From Filomicrobium sp. (GTDB taxonomy: Bacteria > Pseudomonadota > Alphaproteobacteria > Rhizobiales > Hyphomicrobiaceae): a DNA stretch of 64,000 bases. Under the pieces are notes generated by a model that saw only the letters and a list, made by a program, of their open reading frames with translations, did not search any database and was not told the origin of the DNA. The DNA is taken from positions 3,318,501 through 3,382,500 of the forward strand of contig CP051234.1 of NCBI GenBank assembly GCA_017792465.1, read 5' to 3'. Every line of letters begins with the position of its first letter. Position 1 is the stretch's first letter. The position numbers were made by a program, and so were the translations under genes. Below, piece after piece: positions 41,406-50,044 of the stretch.

Positions 41406-44247
41406 ACCCGTAATTGATCTCAGCGTTCCGGTTGGCGACAAGGTAGAGAAGACGACGTGCTACATGTGCGCGTGCCGTTGCGGGATCAACGTGCATCTGC
41501 GCGACGGCAAGGTTCGCTATATCGAAGGCAACCGCGATCATCCTGTGAATAAGGGCGTTCTGTGCGGCAAGGGTTCTGCCGGGATCATGCAGCACTACTC
41601 GCCGGCGCGCTTGCGGGCGCCGATGAAGCGGGTTGGGCCGCGTGGCTCCGGTCAGTTCGAAGAGATTTCTTGGGACGAAGCGCTGGGGCTGGCAACCGAT
41701 TGGCTGTCAGACGTTCGCAAGAAAGATCCCAAGCAGCTGGCGTTTTTTACCGGCCGCGACCAAAGCCAATCGCTCACCGGCTTGTGGGCGATGCAATTCG
41801 GCACGCCGAACTTTGCGGCTCATGGCGGCTTTTGTTCGGTCAACATGGCGGCTGGCGGGCTTTACACGTTCGGCGGGGCGTTCTGGGAATTCGGTGATCC
41901 CGATTGGGAGCTGACCAAGTATTTCATGCTGTTCGGCGTGGCCGAAGATCACGCCTCCAACCCGATCAAGATGGGGATTGGCCTCCTTAAAGAGCGTGGC
42001 GCGAAGATCGTGTCGGTCAACCCTGTGCGCACCGGATATAACGCGGTTGCCGACGAGTGGGTTGGTATCCGGCCTGGTACGGACGGGCTGTTTGTCGGCG
42101 CGTTGATCCATGAGCTTTTCCGCAACCAAACCGTCGATCTGGATTATCTTGTTCGTTATACCAACGCGCCATGGCTCGTTATCGAGGATCCGGGCGCCAA
42201 GGATCATGGGCTGTTTGCGCGTGGCGAAGATGGCGATCCGCTCGTCTACGACAAGGCAAGCGGCGGGTTCGCGAGCGCAATGCGGGTCGATACGACGCCG
42301 GCCCTGACGGGTGTGCGCACCCTTGAAGACGGGCGCAAGGCGCGGCCGGTCTTCGAACTGATGGCCGAGCGCTATCTCGGCGACGAATATAGTCCTGCAG
42401 CCGTTGCATCGCAGATCGGTGTTGCTGCCGAAGACATCCGCCGGATCGCCAAAGAGCTGGCCAACGTTGCCTTCGAGCAGGAAATCGTACTCGACCAGCC
42501 ATGGACGGACTGGGCGGGACGACGGCACGAGAAGATGATCGGCCGTCCGGTGTCCATGCATGCGATGCGTGGGATTTCGGCTCATTCCAACGGGTTTCAC
42601 ACCTGCCGGCTGATCCACATTCTGCAGATTCTGTTGGGCTCGATCGATTGCCCGGGCGGTTTCCGATACAAGCCGCCTTACCCCAAGCAGGCACCGCCGT
42701 GGCTGCTGCCGCATGGGGCATTGCAGGATATCCGGCCGGAGGAGCCGCTGGGTGGTCCGCATCTGGGTTTCCCGCTCGGCCCTCAGCACTTGCTCATCGA
42801 TGACGACAAGCCCGCCCGCATCGACAAAGGGTTCAGCTGGGATGCGCCGATGTCCGCGCATGGGTTGATGCATATGGTCATCAACAACGCGGCCAAGCAG
42901 GACCCCTACAAGATCGACGTCCTCTTCATGTACATGGCGAACATGGCCTGGAACTCGTCGATGAATGTTCCCGGCACCATCGAGAACCTGACGGCGAAGG
43001 ACGATAACGGCGACTACGTCATCCCGAAGATCATCTACTCGGATGCCTACTATTCCGAGATGGTGCCTTACGCGGATCTCATCCTGCCGGACACCACGTA
43101 TCTTGAGCGCTGGGATTGCATCTCGTTGCTCGACCGGCCGATTTCGACGGCTGAGATGGCGGCCGATTCCATTCGCCATCCTGTCGTCAAGCCCGACCGC
43201 GATGTGCGCGGCTTCCAGGAAGTTCTCATCGATCTGGCGGCGCGGCTTGGCTTTCCAGCTTTCACGAACGAAGACGGCTCGGCGAAGTTCCCGGGCGGTT
43301 ATCCAGACTACATGGTCAATCATGAGCGCAAGCCGGGTGTCGGCCCGCTTGCGGGCTGGCGGGGTAAGGACGGCTCGCGCGTTGGTCGAGGCGATCCGAA
43401 CCCCGACCAGCTGCAGCGGTATCTTGAGAACGGCGCATTCTTTGCCCACGAGCTCACGCCTGAACAGGCCTATTTCAAGCATGCCAACAAGGCGTATCTG
43501 GAATGGGCCGTGGATGTCGGTTTCCGCACGGTCGCCAAGCCGACGATCTTCCAGCTTTATTGTGAGCCGTTGCAGGCCTTCCGATTGGCTGCCGAAGGTC
43601 ATGGCGAGCGCCAGCCGCCTGAGAGCCATCGCGAACGTATCCGCACGTATTTCGATCCGCTGCCGTTCTGGTATCAGCCGTTCGAAGAGGCGATGGTGGC
43701 AGATGGCGACTACCCGCTGCATGCCATTACGCAGCGGCCGATGCATATGTACCATTCGTGGGGCAGTCAGAACGCGTGGCTGCGCCAGATCACGGCTGCC
43801 AACCGGCTCTACATCCATCATGATCTCGGCAAATCTGTCGGTGTGAAAGACGACGACTGGGTGTGGCTGGCGTCGCATCAGGGCCGCGTCAAATGCCAGG
43901 TGCGGCTGATGGACGGATGTAACCGCGATACGGTCTGGACGTGGAACGCCATCGGCAAACGGCGTGGCGCGTGGGGGCTTGATGACGACTCGCCGGAAGC
44001 CAACCAGGGCTTCCTCCTCAACCATCTGATTTCGGAACTCCTGCCGGAAGGCGGTGGCGGGTATCGCTATTCCAACTCCGACCCGATTACCGGTCAGGCG
44101 GCCTGGTTTGATTTGCGCGTTTCGATCAAGCGGGCGGATGGAGATGGCGAGACGGAACCGCGCTTCGAGCCAACAGCTCGCGGCGGGCTGCCACCTTCTC
44201 CCGATAAACTTGCCTATGGCGAAGAATTCAAGAAGGCGGACCGATGA
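41377..44247 (+). CDS. soeA: Sulfite dehydrogenase (quinone), molybdopterin subunit SoeA
   Basis: A 956-residue molybdopterin oxidoreductase of the DMSO-reductase superfamily. The N-terminal [4Fe-4S] site is CYMCACRCG plus a later Cys in VLCGKG. There is no Tat signal, placing the enzyme on the cytoplasmic face, as known for SoeABC and unlike periplasmic SorAB. With SoeB and SoeC it would oxidise the sulfite released by Xsc to sulfate and pass electrons to quinone. The family also contains thiosulfate and polysulfide reductases; the xsc-pta context and absence of Tat support Soe. The ATG at 41377 has no clear ribosome site; a GTG at 41395 with AAAGG upstream is equally plausible. Either start overlaps pta. 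Confidence 0.9.
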   Translation: MKKGAPVSGEPVIDLSVPVGDKVEKTTCYMCACRCGINVHLRDGKVRYIEGNRDHPVNKGVLCGKGSAGIMQHYSPARLRAPMKRVGPRGSGQFEEISWDEALGLATDWLSDVRKKDPKQLAFFTGRDQSQSLTGLWAMQFGTPNFAAHGGFCSVNMAAGGLYTFGGAFWEFGDPDWELTKYFMLFGVAEDHASNPIKMGIGLLKERGAKIVSVNPVRTGYNAVADEWVGIRPGTDGLFVGALIHELFRNQTVDLDYLVRYTNAPWLVIEDPGAKDHGLFARGEDGDPLVYDKASGGFASAMRVDTTPALTGVRTLEDGRKARPVFELMAERYLGDEYSPAAVASQIGVAAEDIRRIAKELANVAFEQEIVLDQPWTDWAGRRHEKMIGRPVSMHAMRGISAHSNGFHTCRLIHILQILLGSIDCPGGFRYKPPYPKQAPPWLLPHGALQDIRPEEPLGGPHLGFPLGPQHLLIDDDKPARIDKGFSWDAPMSAHGLMHMVINNAAKQDPYKIDVLFMYMANMAWNSSMNVPGTIENLTAKDDNGDYVIPKIIYSDAYYSEMVPYADLILPDTTYLERWDCISLLDRPISTAEMAADSIRHPVVKPDRDVRGFQEVLIDLAARLGFPAFTNEDGSAKFPGGYPDYMVNHERKPGVGPLAGWRGKDGSRVGRGDPNPDQLQRYLENGAFFAHELTPEQAYFKHANKAYLEWAVDVGFRTVAKPTIFQLYCEPLQAFRLAAEGHGERQPPESHRERIRTYFDPLPFWYQPFEEAMVADGDYPLHAITQRPMHMYHSWGSQNAWLRQITAANRLYIHHDLGKSVGVKDDDWVWLASHQGRVKCQVRLMDGCNRDTVWTWNAIGKRRGAWGLDDDSPEANQGFLLNHLISELLPEGGGGYRYSNSDPITGQAAWFDLRVSIKRADGDGETEPRFEPTARGGLPPSPDKLAYGEEFKKADR

Positions 44248-44993
44248 CCTCGCTGCCGGCAACGACAAATAAAAAACTTGGGCTGGTCATCGACCTTGAT
44301 ATCTGTGTGGGCTGTCATGCCTGTGCGACGAGTTGCAAGGAGTGGAATACCGGCGGGTATAGTGCGCCTTTGTCGGATCACGATCCTTATGGTGGCGATC
44401 CCTCTGGCGCCTGGCTCAATCGCGTCCATGCGTTCGAAGTTGGCGAAGGGGCGAACGCGAAGACGGTGCATTTTCCACGCTCGTGTCTGCATTGCGAGAC
44501 GCCGGATTGCGTCACGGTTTGTCCAACTGGGGCATCCTACAAGCGCGAGGAAGACGGCATCGTTCTCGTTAATCCCGACACGTGCATCGGTTGCAAGCTA
44601 TGCTCGTGGGCGTGTCCCTATGGCGCGCGCGAATACGATTACGACGACGGGGTGATGAAGAAATGCACGCTGTGCGTCGATCGGATCTACAACGAGTCGA
44701 TCCCGGAAGTGGACCGCATCCCCGCATGCGTTCGAGCCTGCCCAACCGGCGCGCGCGGTTTCGGCGATTTGGGCGATCCCGATAGCGATGTTTCAAAGAA
44801 CGTTGCGGCGCGCGGCGGCTACAACTTGCTAGATGAGTTCGGCTACAAGCCGGTCAATAAGTACCTGCCGCCGCGTGCGCCGGTTTCTGTTGCGGGTACC
44901 AAGTCAGATAGACCGGCTGAGCAGGTTCCAAAGCCGGACGGTTCCGCCGTCGAAAGGCTCTTCGCCTGGGCTGATCAAGCACTGTCACGATAA
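44244..44993 (+). CDS. soeB: SoeB, four-cluster iron-sulfur subunit
   Basis: A 249-residue ferredoxin-like subunit with four cysteine groups: CVGCHACATSC, CLHCETPDCVTVC, CIGCKLCSWAC, and CTLC paired with CVRAC. These bind four [4Fe-4S] clusters that relay electrons from SoeA to the membrane subunit. It starts inside the soeA stop (ATGA), so the two are translationally coupled. There is no signal peptide, which agrees with a cytoplasmic complex. About 40 residues at the C-terminus are Pro/Lys-rich and probably contact SoeC. Confidence 0.92.
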   Translation: MTSLPATTNKKLGLVIDLDICVGCHACATSCKEWNTGGYSAPLSDHDPYGGDPSGAWLNRVHAFEVGEGANAKTVHFPRSCLHCETPDCVTVCPTGASYKREEDGIVLVNPDTCIGCKLCSWACPYGAREYDYDDGVMKKCTLCVDRIYNESIPEVDRIPACVRACPTGARGFGDLGDPDSDVSKNVAARGGYNLLDEFGYKPVNKYLPPRAPVSVAGTKSDRPAEQVPKPDGSAVERLFAWADQALSR

Positions 44994-45005
44994 AAAGGCG
45001 GACCC

Positions 45006-45947
45006 ATGCATCCAGCTTATTCGGTTATCGTTTTCACGACCGCCTCCGGGGCTGGTTATGGATTGCTGTTTTGGCTATCGCTCGCGCAAGTGTTCGGTTT
45101 GATGCCGGTCGATCGCTGGCTTTCGTTCACGCAGATCGTTGTCGCTTTGGGACTCATCACGGCTGGGCTCATTTCGTCGACGCTGCATCTTGGTCATTCC
45201 GAACGGGCCATCGGAGCTTTCTCGCAATGGCGTACGTCGTGGCTGTCGCGGGAAGGCGTGGCGGCGGTCGCGACCTATGTGCCGTCGGGACTGATGGCTT
45301 TCATCTGGCTTCTCGGCGTTGAGACTTCGTGGGTGATCCCGCTGGCGTTGCTTAGCGCTGCGGGTGCGGTCGTGACTGTCTACTGTACGGGGATGATCTA
45401 TGCCTCGCTGCGCACCATCCGGCAGTGGTATCTGGGGCTTGTGCCGGCGAATTATCTGGTTCTCGCTGCTGTGACGGGTGCGCTCTTGTTTGCTTTGACG
45501 ACTGCGATCTTCGAGCAGGTTCCGGCATGGGTCTCCGTTGCGTGTCTCATCGGTCTTGCCACTGCTGCAGCGTTGAAATCCTGGTACTGGCAGACGATCG
45601 ATGCCGATCCTGGAAAATATACCGCCGAGATGGCGACGGGGCTTGGGCATATCGGTAAGGTTCGTCCGCTCGATCCGCCGCATACCCGGCCCAACTTCGT
45701 GATGCGCGAGATGGGCTATGCGGTCGCACGCAAGCATGCCGAGAAGTTGCGCCGGTTCGTTTTGTTGGGGCTCTTTGCCGTGCCAGCCTTCATGGTTCTG
45801 ATTGCGCTGCTGCTCGGGATAGGTGCGCCGGTGTTCTATCTTATCGCGACGTGTGTCGCCGCCGTCGGCATCATCGTCGAACGCTGGCTGTTCTTTGCCG
45901 AAGCCGAGCATGTTTCCATGCTGTTTTATGGTCACGAGCGCGCTTGA
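45006..45947 (+). CDS. soeC: SoeC, DmsC-type membrane anchor
   Basis: A 313-residue DmsC-family protein with eight hydrophobic helices (about 8-30, 42-62, 84-106, 108-133, 146-168, 173-190, 253-275, 279-300). Such subunits anchor the iron-sulfur and molybdenum subunits and hand electrons to the quinone pool. The HLGHSERAIGAFSQWRTSWLSREG segment near 60-83 is the family's conserved loop. It follows soeB by 12 bases with an AAAGGCGG site. It closes the plus-strand run. Confidence 0.92.
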   Translation: MHPAYSVIVFTTASGAGYGLLFWLSLAQVFGLMPVDRWLSFTQIVVALGLITAGLISSTLHLGHSERAIGAFSQWRTSWLSREGVAAVATYVPSGLMAFIWLLGVETSWVIPLALLSAAGAVVTVYCTGMIYASLRTIRQWYLGLVPANYLVLAAVTGALLFALTTAIFEQVPAWVSVACLIGLATAAALKSWYWQTIDADPGKYTAEMATGLGHIGKVRPLDPPHTRPNFVMREMGYAVARKHAEKLRRFVLLGLFAVPAFMVLIALLLGIGAPVFYLIATCVAAVGIIVERWLFFAEAEHVSMLFYGHERA

Positions 45948-46182
45948 CGCCGAGACGTTTCGGTCTGTCTGCCCAGATTAGGATCTCTGATCGGATTGAG
46001 GTGCCGCAATTGCAGCCCTGCGGGTCCGCGTCGTCGGAGCGTGCATCGCTTTGCGCGCGGCAAAGCGCATTCACGTGCACGTCACCGGGATCAGCAAGCG
46101 GGTGCGAGGCTCTGGGTTAGGTTGAGAGTCGCGAGAAGCGTTGTCGCTGTCGCGTGCTTCGCTTCAGCCAACCCAATTCAAT

Positions 46183-46902
46183 TCAAGCGGCCGAGCCCGC
46201 GGTGGCGTGAAGTGGACGATGATGGTTCGTCCGCGTGCGTTTCGGGATTTGGGGCAGAGTGTCGGAGGGGCTGAGGCCGCGATAGGACCGCGTCACCGCC
46301 TGCACCAATTGCGTGCGGCTGCGCACGTCGCCCTTGTCGAAGATGCGGTTGATGTGCCGCTTGATCGTCGGCTCGGTCACGCCAAGCTTCTTGCTGATGC
46401 TGATATTGCTGAGGCCGTCGCAGATCAATTGCAGGACATCGAGCTCTCTGGGCGTCAACGTCTTGGTGTTCTTGGGTGGGAACGCCGGCGTGATGCGGGT
46501 GTCGATTTTCGATTTTGCCTCATCAGCATCGTGCGCTTCAAGCCCTGCAAAATAGACCAGAGTGTCGGTGAGAAGTTCAAGCTCCCAGGCTTTTTTCACG
46601 AAGCCTTTGGCGCCCAATAGGAACGCGAACTTTCGAAGATCGGGATGTTCCTGGCCCGAGATGACGACGATGCGCGCATTCGGCAATGCCAGTCTCAATT
46701 GCAGCAGGCCGATCAGGCCGCGCGAGTCGGGAAGCCCGAGGTCGAGGAAAACGGTCTTGGGTTCTTCGCTTCGACGCACGACATGCAAAGCCTGTTTCAG
46801 AGACGCGCAATTGCGCACGCCGTTGCGACCTTGAACGGGTTTGATCGCCGTTCCGATGCCGGCGCGAATTAACGGATGATCATCGACAACTAGGACATTC
46901 AT
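46183..46902 (-). CDS. NarL/FixJ-type response regulator
   Basis: A 239-residue regulator. The receiver (about 1-120) has acidic residues at 7-8 (VVDDHP), Asp54 as phosphoacceptor (VFLDLGLPDS) and a Lys near 104. The LuxR-type DNA-binding domain (about 148-205) has LTPRELDVLQLICDGLSNISIS and VTEPTIKRHINRIF. A basic 30-residue tail (PKRTRTNHHR) follows. No kinase gene is adjacent. It sits between the soeABC end and the ligase arm, transcribed towards soeC, so a role in sulfonate control is possible but unsupported beyond position. Confidence 0.9.
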   Translation of the reverse strand: MNVLVVDDHPLIRAGIGTAIKPVQGRNGVRNCASLKQALHVVRRSEEPKTVFLDLGLPDSRGLIGLLQLRLALPNARIVVISGQEHPDLRKFAFLLGAKGFVKKAWELELLTDTLVYFAGLEAHDADEAKSKIDTRITPAFPPKNTKTLTPRELDVLQLICDGLSNISISKKLGVTEPTIKRHINRIFDKGDVRSRTQLVQAVTRSYRGLSPSDTLPQIPKRTRTNHHRPLHATAGSAA

Positions 46903-47044
46903 GATTCAGGGCCTTTAACAGGTTCGCCGCCAGACTTGATTTTCGAAGCGGCGGCAAACGCTATCTTGAGACTTCTTCCTTTCGCTTCGATCCGATTTTT
47001 TCAACTGAGAGTGCTGCTCATCCTTTAGCTGCTCGCGGCCTTCG

Positions 47045-47887
47045 TCAGTGCGACACCAGAACCGGCACGTTCATCTCGGCCAGGACGCCGGTGGTCATGC
47101 TTCCAAACAGCATGGCCCCCAGTTTGCCGCGGCCGAAAGCGCCCATGACGAGGAGGTCGGGATCGGTCGTGCCGCAATAGTCGAGGACGGCGCGTGCTGC
47201 TGATTGCCTGCCCGGCGCGATGCGGATTTCCTTGGCATCGACGCCGTGTTTCTTGAGATGAGCGACAATGTCGGTTGCAGAAAGCGGCGCGTAGGGGTCC
47301 TCGCTGCTTTTCTTGCCTTCGACGACGAGGACATCGAGCTTCTTTTTCGTTTCCAGGATCTGCATCGCGTCTGAGAGTGCGCGTGATGCCGACCGGCTCC
47401 CGTCCCAGGCGATGGCTGCGGTTTCTTTGAACTCGCGCGGCTCATAATTTTCGGGGACGATGATCAAGGGTTTGCCGATGCTGTGGATCAGCTCTTCGGG
47501 TTGAAGTACGCCTTGTTCGCGGCGGATCGCGCGGGCGAACTGTCCTGTGATGAGGATGTCATAGAAGCGTCCGCGGCGTGCCAAGGCGACGCCGGCATTG
47601 CCGGTCAGAACCTCCCAGGCGACCTTGCCGCTGAAACCAAGTTCGGTGATCTTCTCGCGGAATTCCTTTTCGACGTCGATGGCTTTTTGCTTGGCGCTAT
47701 CCTGGATGTGCTCAAGCACGTCGGAGGAGATCCAGCGTTCGAAGTCTTTTTGGATCTTGGCCGGGCAAGAGACATGAAGCCCGGTCAATTCCGCATCGTA
47801 TTTTTGCGCCATACGGACGGCGTATTTCAGCGCCGAGCGGGCAGCGGGGCTTCCATCGTAAGCGATTGCCAAATCCCTGATTGCCAT
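47045..47887 (-). CDS. Universal stress protein, two UspA domains (copy A)
   Basis: A 280-residue tandem UspA protein. Domain 1 (about 1-145) opens IRDLAIAYDGSPAARSALKYAV. Domain 2 (about 155-280) opens AIAWDGSRSASRALSDA and ends with the nucleotide-loop sequence LVMGAFGRGKLGAMLFGSMT, which fits the ATP-binding GxxGxG-S pattern. It lies on the same strand as the sulfonate ligase genes, 123 bases after the alpha-subunit stop. A second tandem copy is at 61427. Confidence 0.92.
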   Translation of the reverse strand: MAIRDLAIAYDGSPAARSALKYAVRMAQKYDAELTGLHVSCPAKIQKDFERWISSDVLEHIQDSAKQKAIDVEKEFREKITELGFSGKVAWEVLTGNAGVALARRGRFYDILITGQFARAIRREQGVLQPEELIHSIGKPLIIVPENYEPREFKETAAIAWDGSRSASRALSDAMQILETKKKLDVLVVEGKKSSEDPYAPLSATDIVAHLKKHGVDAKEIRIAPGRQSAARAVLDYCGTTDPDLLVMGAFGRGKLGAMLFGSMTTGVLAEMNVPVLVSH

Positions 47888-47929
47888 AGCACCGTCTCCG
47901 TCAACTCTTTGTTTGTCGCGGCACCCGGT

Positions 47930-47965
47930 TTCAGCGACGACGGACTTTTTTCCATCGTCGCTGAA
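47930..47965. other. Intercistronic inverted repeat after the ligase alpha gene
   Basis: TTCAGCGACGA pairs with TCGTCGCTGAA (11 pairs) across a 14-base loop. It is not followed by T on the minus strand, so it is more likely an mRNA-stabilising or processing hairpin, or a protein site, than a rho-independent terminator. Confidence 0.5.
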
Positions 47966-48010
47966 GTTCGCGTGTCATATGTTGCCGTGCCCGAGACCGA
48001 TCTTCGTTCG

Positions 48011-48892
48011 TTATGCGGCGTTCGAGGCAAGGCGTTCTTTCAACAGTCCCGGCAAGGCGCTTGGTGTGTCGGCCACTGCAACGCCGGCAGCTTCCAGCGC
48101 TGCGCGCTTCGATGGGTAGTCTCCCTTGCCGCCTGACACGATGGCGCCGGCGTGCCCCATCTTCTTGTCGGGCGGGGATTGCCGGCCGGCGATGAATGAG
48201 ACCACCGGCTTTTTCATTGTCTTTGCGAATTCGGCTGCATCCTCTTCGGCGTTGCCACCGATCTCGCCGCAAAGGACGACGCCGTCGGTGCCAGGATCGT
48301 CGTTGAGGATCTTCAGCGCATCCACCGAGGTCGTTCCGATCATGGGATCGCCGCCGACGCCGTAGAACGCCGACTGTCCGAGCCCTTGCTGGGTGAGCAT
48401 GAGGCTGATCAACGTGCCGAGGCTGCCGGAGCGTGAGATTACGCCGATCCGGCCGGGCTTAAAGACGCGGTCGTTGAACGCCGGCATGATCCCGACGAAA
48501 CATTCGCCCGGCGTCACCAGCCCGGCCGTGTTGGGCCCCACGATCTGCGTGTTGTTTGCTGCGGCGGCGACATGCATTTCCATGACGTCGTGTGCGGGGA
48601 TGTGTTCGGTCAGGCAGACGAGCATCTTGGCGCCGGCTTCGCAGGCATCGATCGCTGCATCCTTGGCCATCGCCGGCGGAATGAACATGACCGAAATATC
48701 GAAGGGCTGCTCTTTTGCGGCATCCTTGGCGGTTGCGAAGATCGGCACGCCCAAGTGCTGTTGACCTGCTTTTCGCGGGTTGACGCCGCCAATGATTGTC
48801 GAGCCATAGGCCTGCATGGCCTCGCTCCAGAAGGTACCCTGTTTGCCGGTGATACCTTGAACGAGGATTTTATGGTGCTTCCTGGGGATCAT
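48011..48892 (-). CDS. ADP-forming acyl-CoA ligase, alpha subunit (candidate sulfoacetate-CoA ligase)
   Basis: A 293-residue succinyl-CoA-synthetase-type alpha subunit. The N-terminal CoA-binding Rossmann domain is seen in ILVQGITGKQGTFW. The active-site histidine that carries phosphate is His247 in MGHAGAIVSGGKG. It starts inside the beta-subunit stop (ATGA overlap). The housekeeping sucCD pair would normally lie with TCA-cycle genes. This pair sits directly downstream of sauS and the transporter, so I infer that it activates sulfoacetate to sulfoacetyl-CoA in place of the AMP-forming SauT of Cupriavidus. Alternatives are malate or succinate as substrate. Confidence 0.85.
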   Translation of the reverse strand: MIPRKHHKILVQGITGKQGTFWSEAMQAYGSTIIGGVNPRKAGQQHLGVPIFATAKDAAKEQPFDISVMFIPPAMAKDAAIDACEAGAKMLVCLTEHIPAHDVMEMHVAAAANNTQIVGPNTAGLVTPGECFVGIMPAFNDRVFKPGRIGVISRSGSLGTLISLMLTQQGLGQSAFYGVGGDPMIGTTSVDALKILNDDPGTDGVVLCGEIGGNAEEDAAEFAKTMKKPVVSFIAGRQSPPDKKMGHAGAIVSGGKGDYPSKRAALEAAGVAVADTPSALPGLLKERLASNAA

Positions 48893-50028
48893 GCGTTCAC
48901 TCTCTCGTTGGCGGCGGCAACGGCGGCTTTGACCGCATCGTCCATCAGTTCGAACGGCTCGATTCCAAGGCGTTCCTTTACGAGTGCGATGGCTTCGTCT
49001 TCCCCGGTCCCGTGAATGGTGAAAAAGACGGGGATGTCGGGTTTGAGTTCCTGCCACGCGTTGACGACACCTTCGGCCATGACGTCGGTGCGCGCGAAGG
49101 CGCCGCAGAAATTGACGAGCAGGCTTTTGATGTTGGGGTTTTCAAGAAGGATCGAGAGGGCGGTTTTGGCCTTGGTGTAGGCTTCGCCACCGACTTCGAG
49201 GAAGTTGGCCGGTTCGCCGCCATAAAACGCGATGACGTCCATCGTCGTCATGGTGAGGCCGGCGCCATTGGCGATGACTCCGACGGAGCCGCCAAGCTCG
49301 ATGTACTTCAAGCCTTCGGCGGCGGCCTTCTTTTCCAGCTCGGTGAGCTTTTCAGGCGCGGCCTGAGGCGTGATCTCTTCCTGGCGGTAGCTCGCGCTGT
49401 CGTCGACCGTCAGCTTGCAATCGAGAGCTATGATCTTGTTGTCGCCGGTGATGACGAGCGGGTTGATTTCCAACAGTTCGGCATCAAGTCCGCGGAAGGC
49501 CTGGTAGAGCGACAGCATGGTTTCGACCAGTTGGTCTTCGACCGCTTCGAGATCCAGACCTTTGATCAGGTCGCGCGCGATGTCGGCCGTTAGACCTGTC
49601 GTGATCGAGACGGGCGCCTTGCGCATGGCGTTCGGATCTTCCTCGGCGGCTTCTTCAACGTCCATGCCGCCCATGTGCGAGAACAGCACCATTGGGCCCT
49701 TGGTCGCGTTGTCGTTGACGATCGCCAGGTAGAGCTCTCTGGCGATATTTGTCTGCGCTTCGACGAGGATCTTCTCGACCGGCCAGCCGCCAATCGTCAT
49801 GCCGATAATGTTGGCGGCATGGGATCCGGCTTCGTCGGGCGTGGAGGCGAGCTTGATGCCTCCGGCCTTGCCGCGTTTGCCGGTTGGGACTTGTGCCTTG
49901 ACCGCGCATGGACCGATCTTCTTGGCGGCGGCGGTTGCTTCACCGGCACTTGTTGCCAGTACGCTTTCTGGAACGGCAATGCCGTATTTCTTCAGAAGCG
50001 GTTTGGCCGCGTGTTCTTCAAAATTCAT
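48889..50028 (-). CDS. ADP-forming acyl-CoA ligase, beta subunit (candidate sulfoacetate-CoA ligase)
   Basis: A 379-residue ATP-grasp subunit. The N-terminus (MNFEEHAAKPLLKKYGI) and KAQVPTGKRGKAGGI near 42-56 are the nucleotide-binding start. ELLEINPLVI and ALDCKLTVDD near 190-215 give the metal ligands. The C-terminal domain has FLEVGGEAYTKAKTALSI near 275. In succinate enzymes the corresponding segments are more regular (VKAQVHAGGRGKAGGV; GGGA near the acyl site). The Gly-Glu-Ala here may reflect a different acid. Start 50028 has AAGGAT upstream; it begins 17 bases after the sauS stop. Confidence 0.85.
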   Translation of the reverse strand: MNFEEHAAKPLLKKYGIAVPESVLATSAGEATAAAKKIGPCAVKAQVPTGKRGKAGGIKLASTPDEAGSHAANIIGMTIGGWPVEKILVEAQTNIARELYLAIVNDNATKGPMVLFSHMGGMDVEEAAEEDPNAMRKAPVSITTGLTADIARDLIKGLDLEAVEDQLVETMLSLYQAFRGLDAELLEINPLVITGDNKIIALDCKLTVDDSASYRQEEITPQAAPEKLTELEKKAAAEGLKYIELGGSVGVIANGAGLTMTTMDVIAFYGGEPANFLEVGGEAYTKAKTALSILLENPNIKSLLVNFCGAFARTDVMAEGVVNAWQELKPDIPVFFTIHGTGEDEAIALVKERLGIEPFELMDDAVKAAVAAANERVNA

Positions 50029-50044
50029 CGCCTGGATATCCTTC

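Noticed and set aside
41707-44268. A very long open frame (853 codons) on the minus strand opposite soeA
   Set aside because: It mirrors the coding frame of soeA in GC-rich DNA; its translation is His/Arg-rich and shows no domain, and it has no ribosome site.
48011-50028. The ligase pair as malate thiokinase (MtkAB) of the serine cycle
   Set aside because: No serine-cycle genes (mclA, ppc, hprA, sga) are nearby, the N-terminal region differs from the MtkA I remember, and the pair abuts sauS. The possibility is kept only as an alternative.
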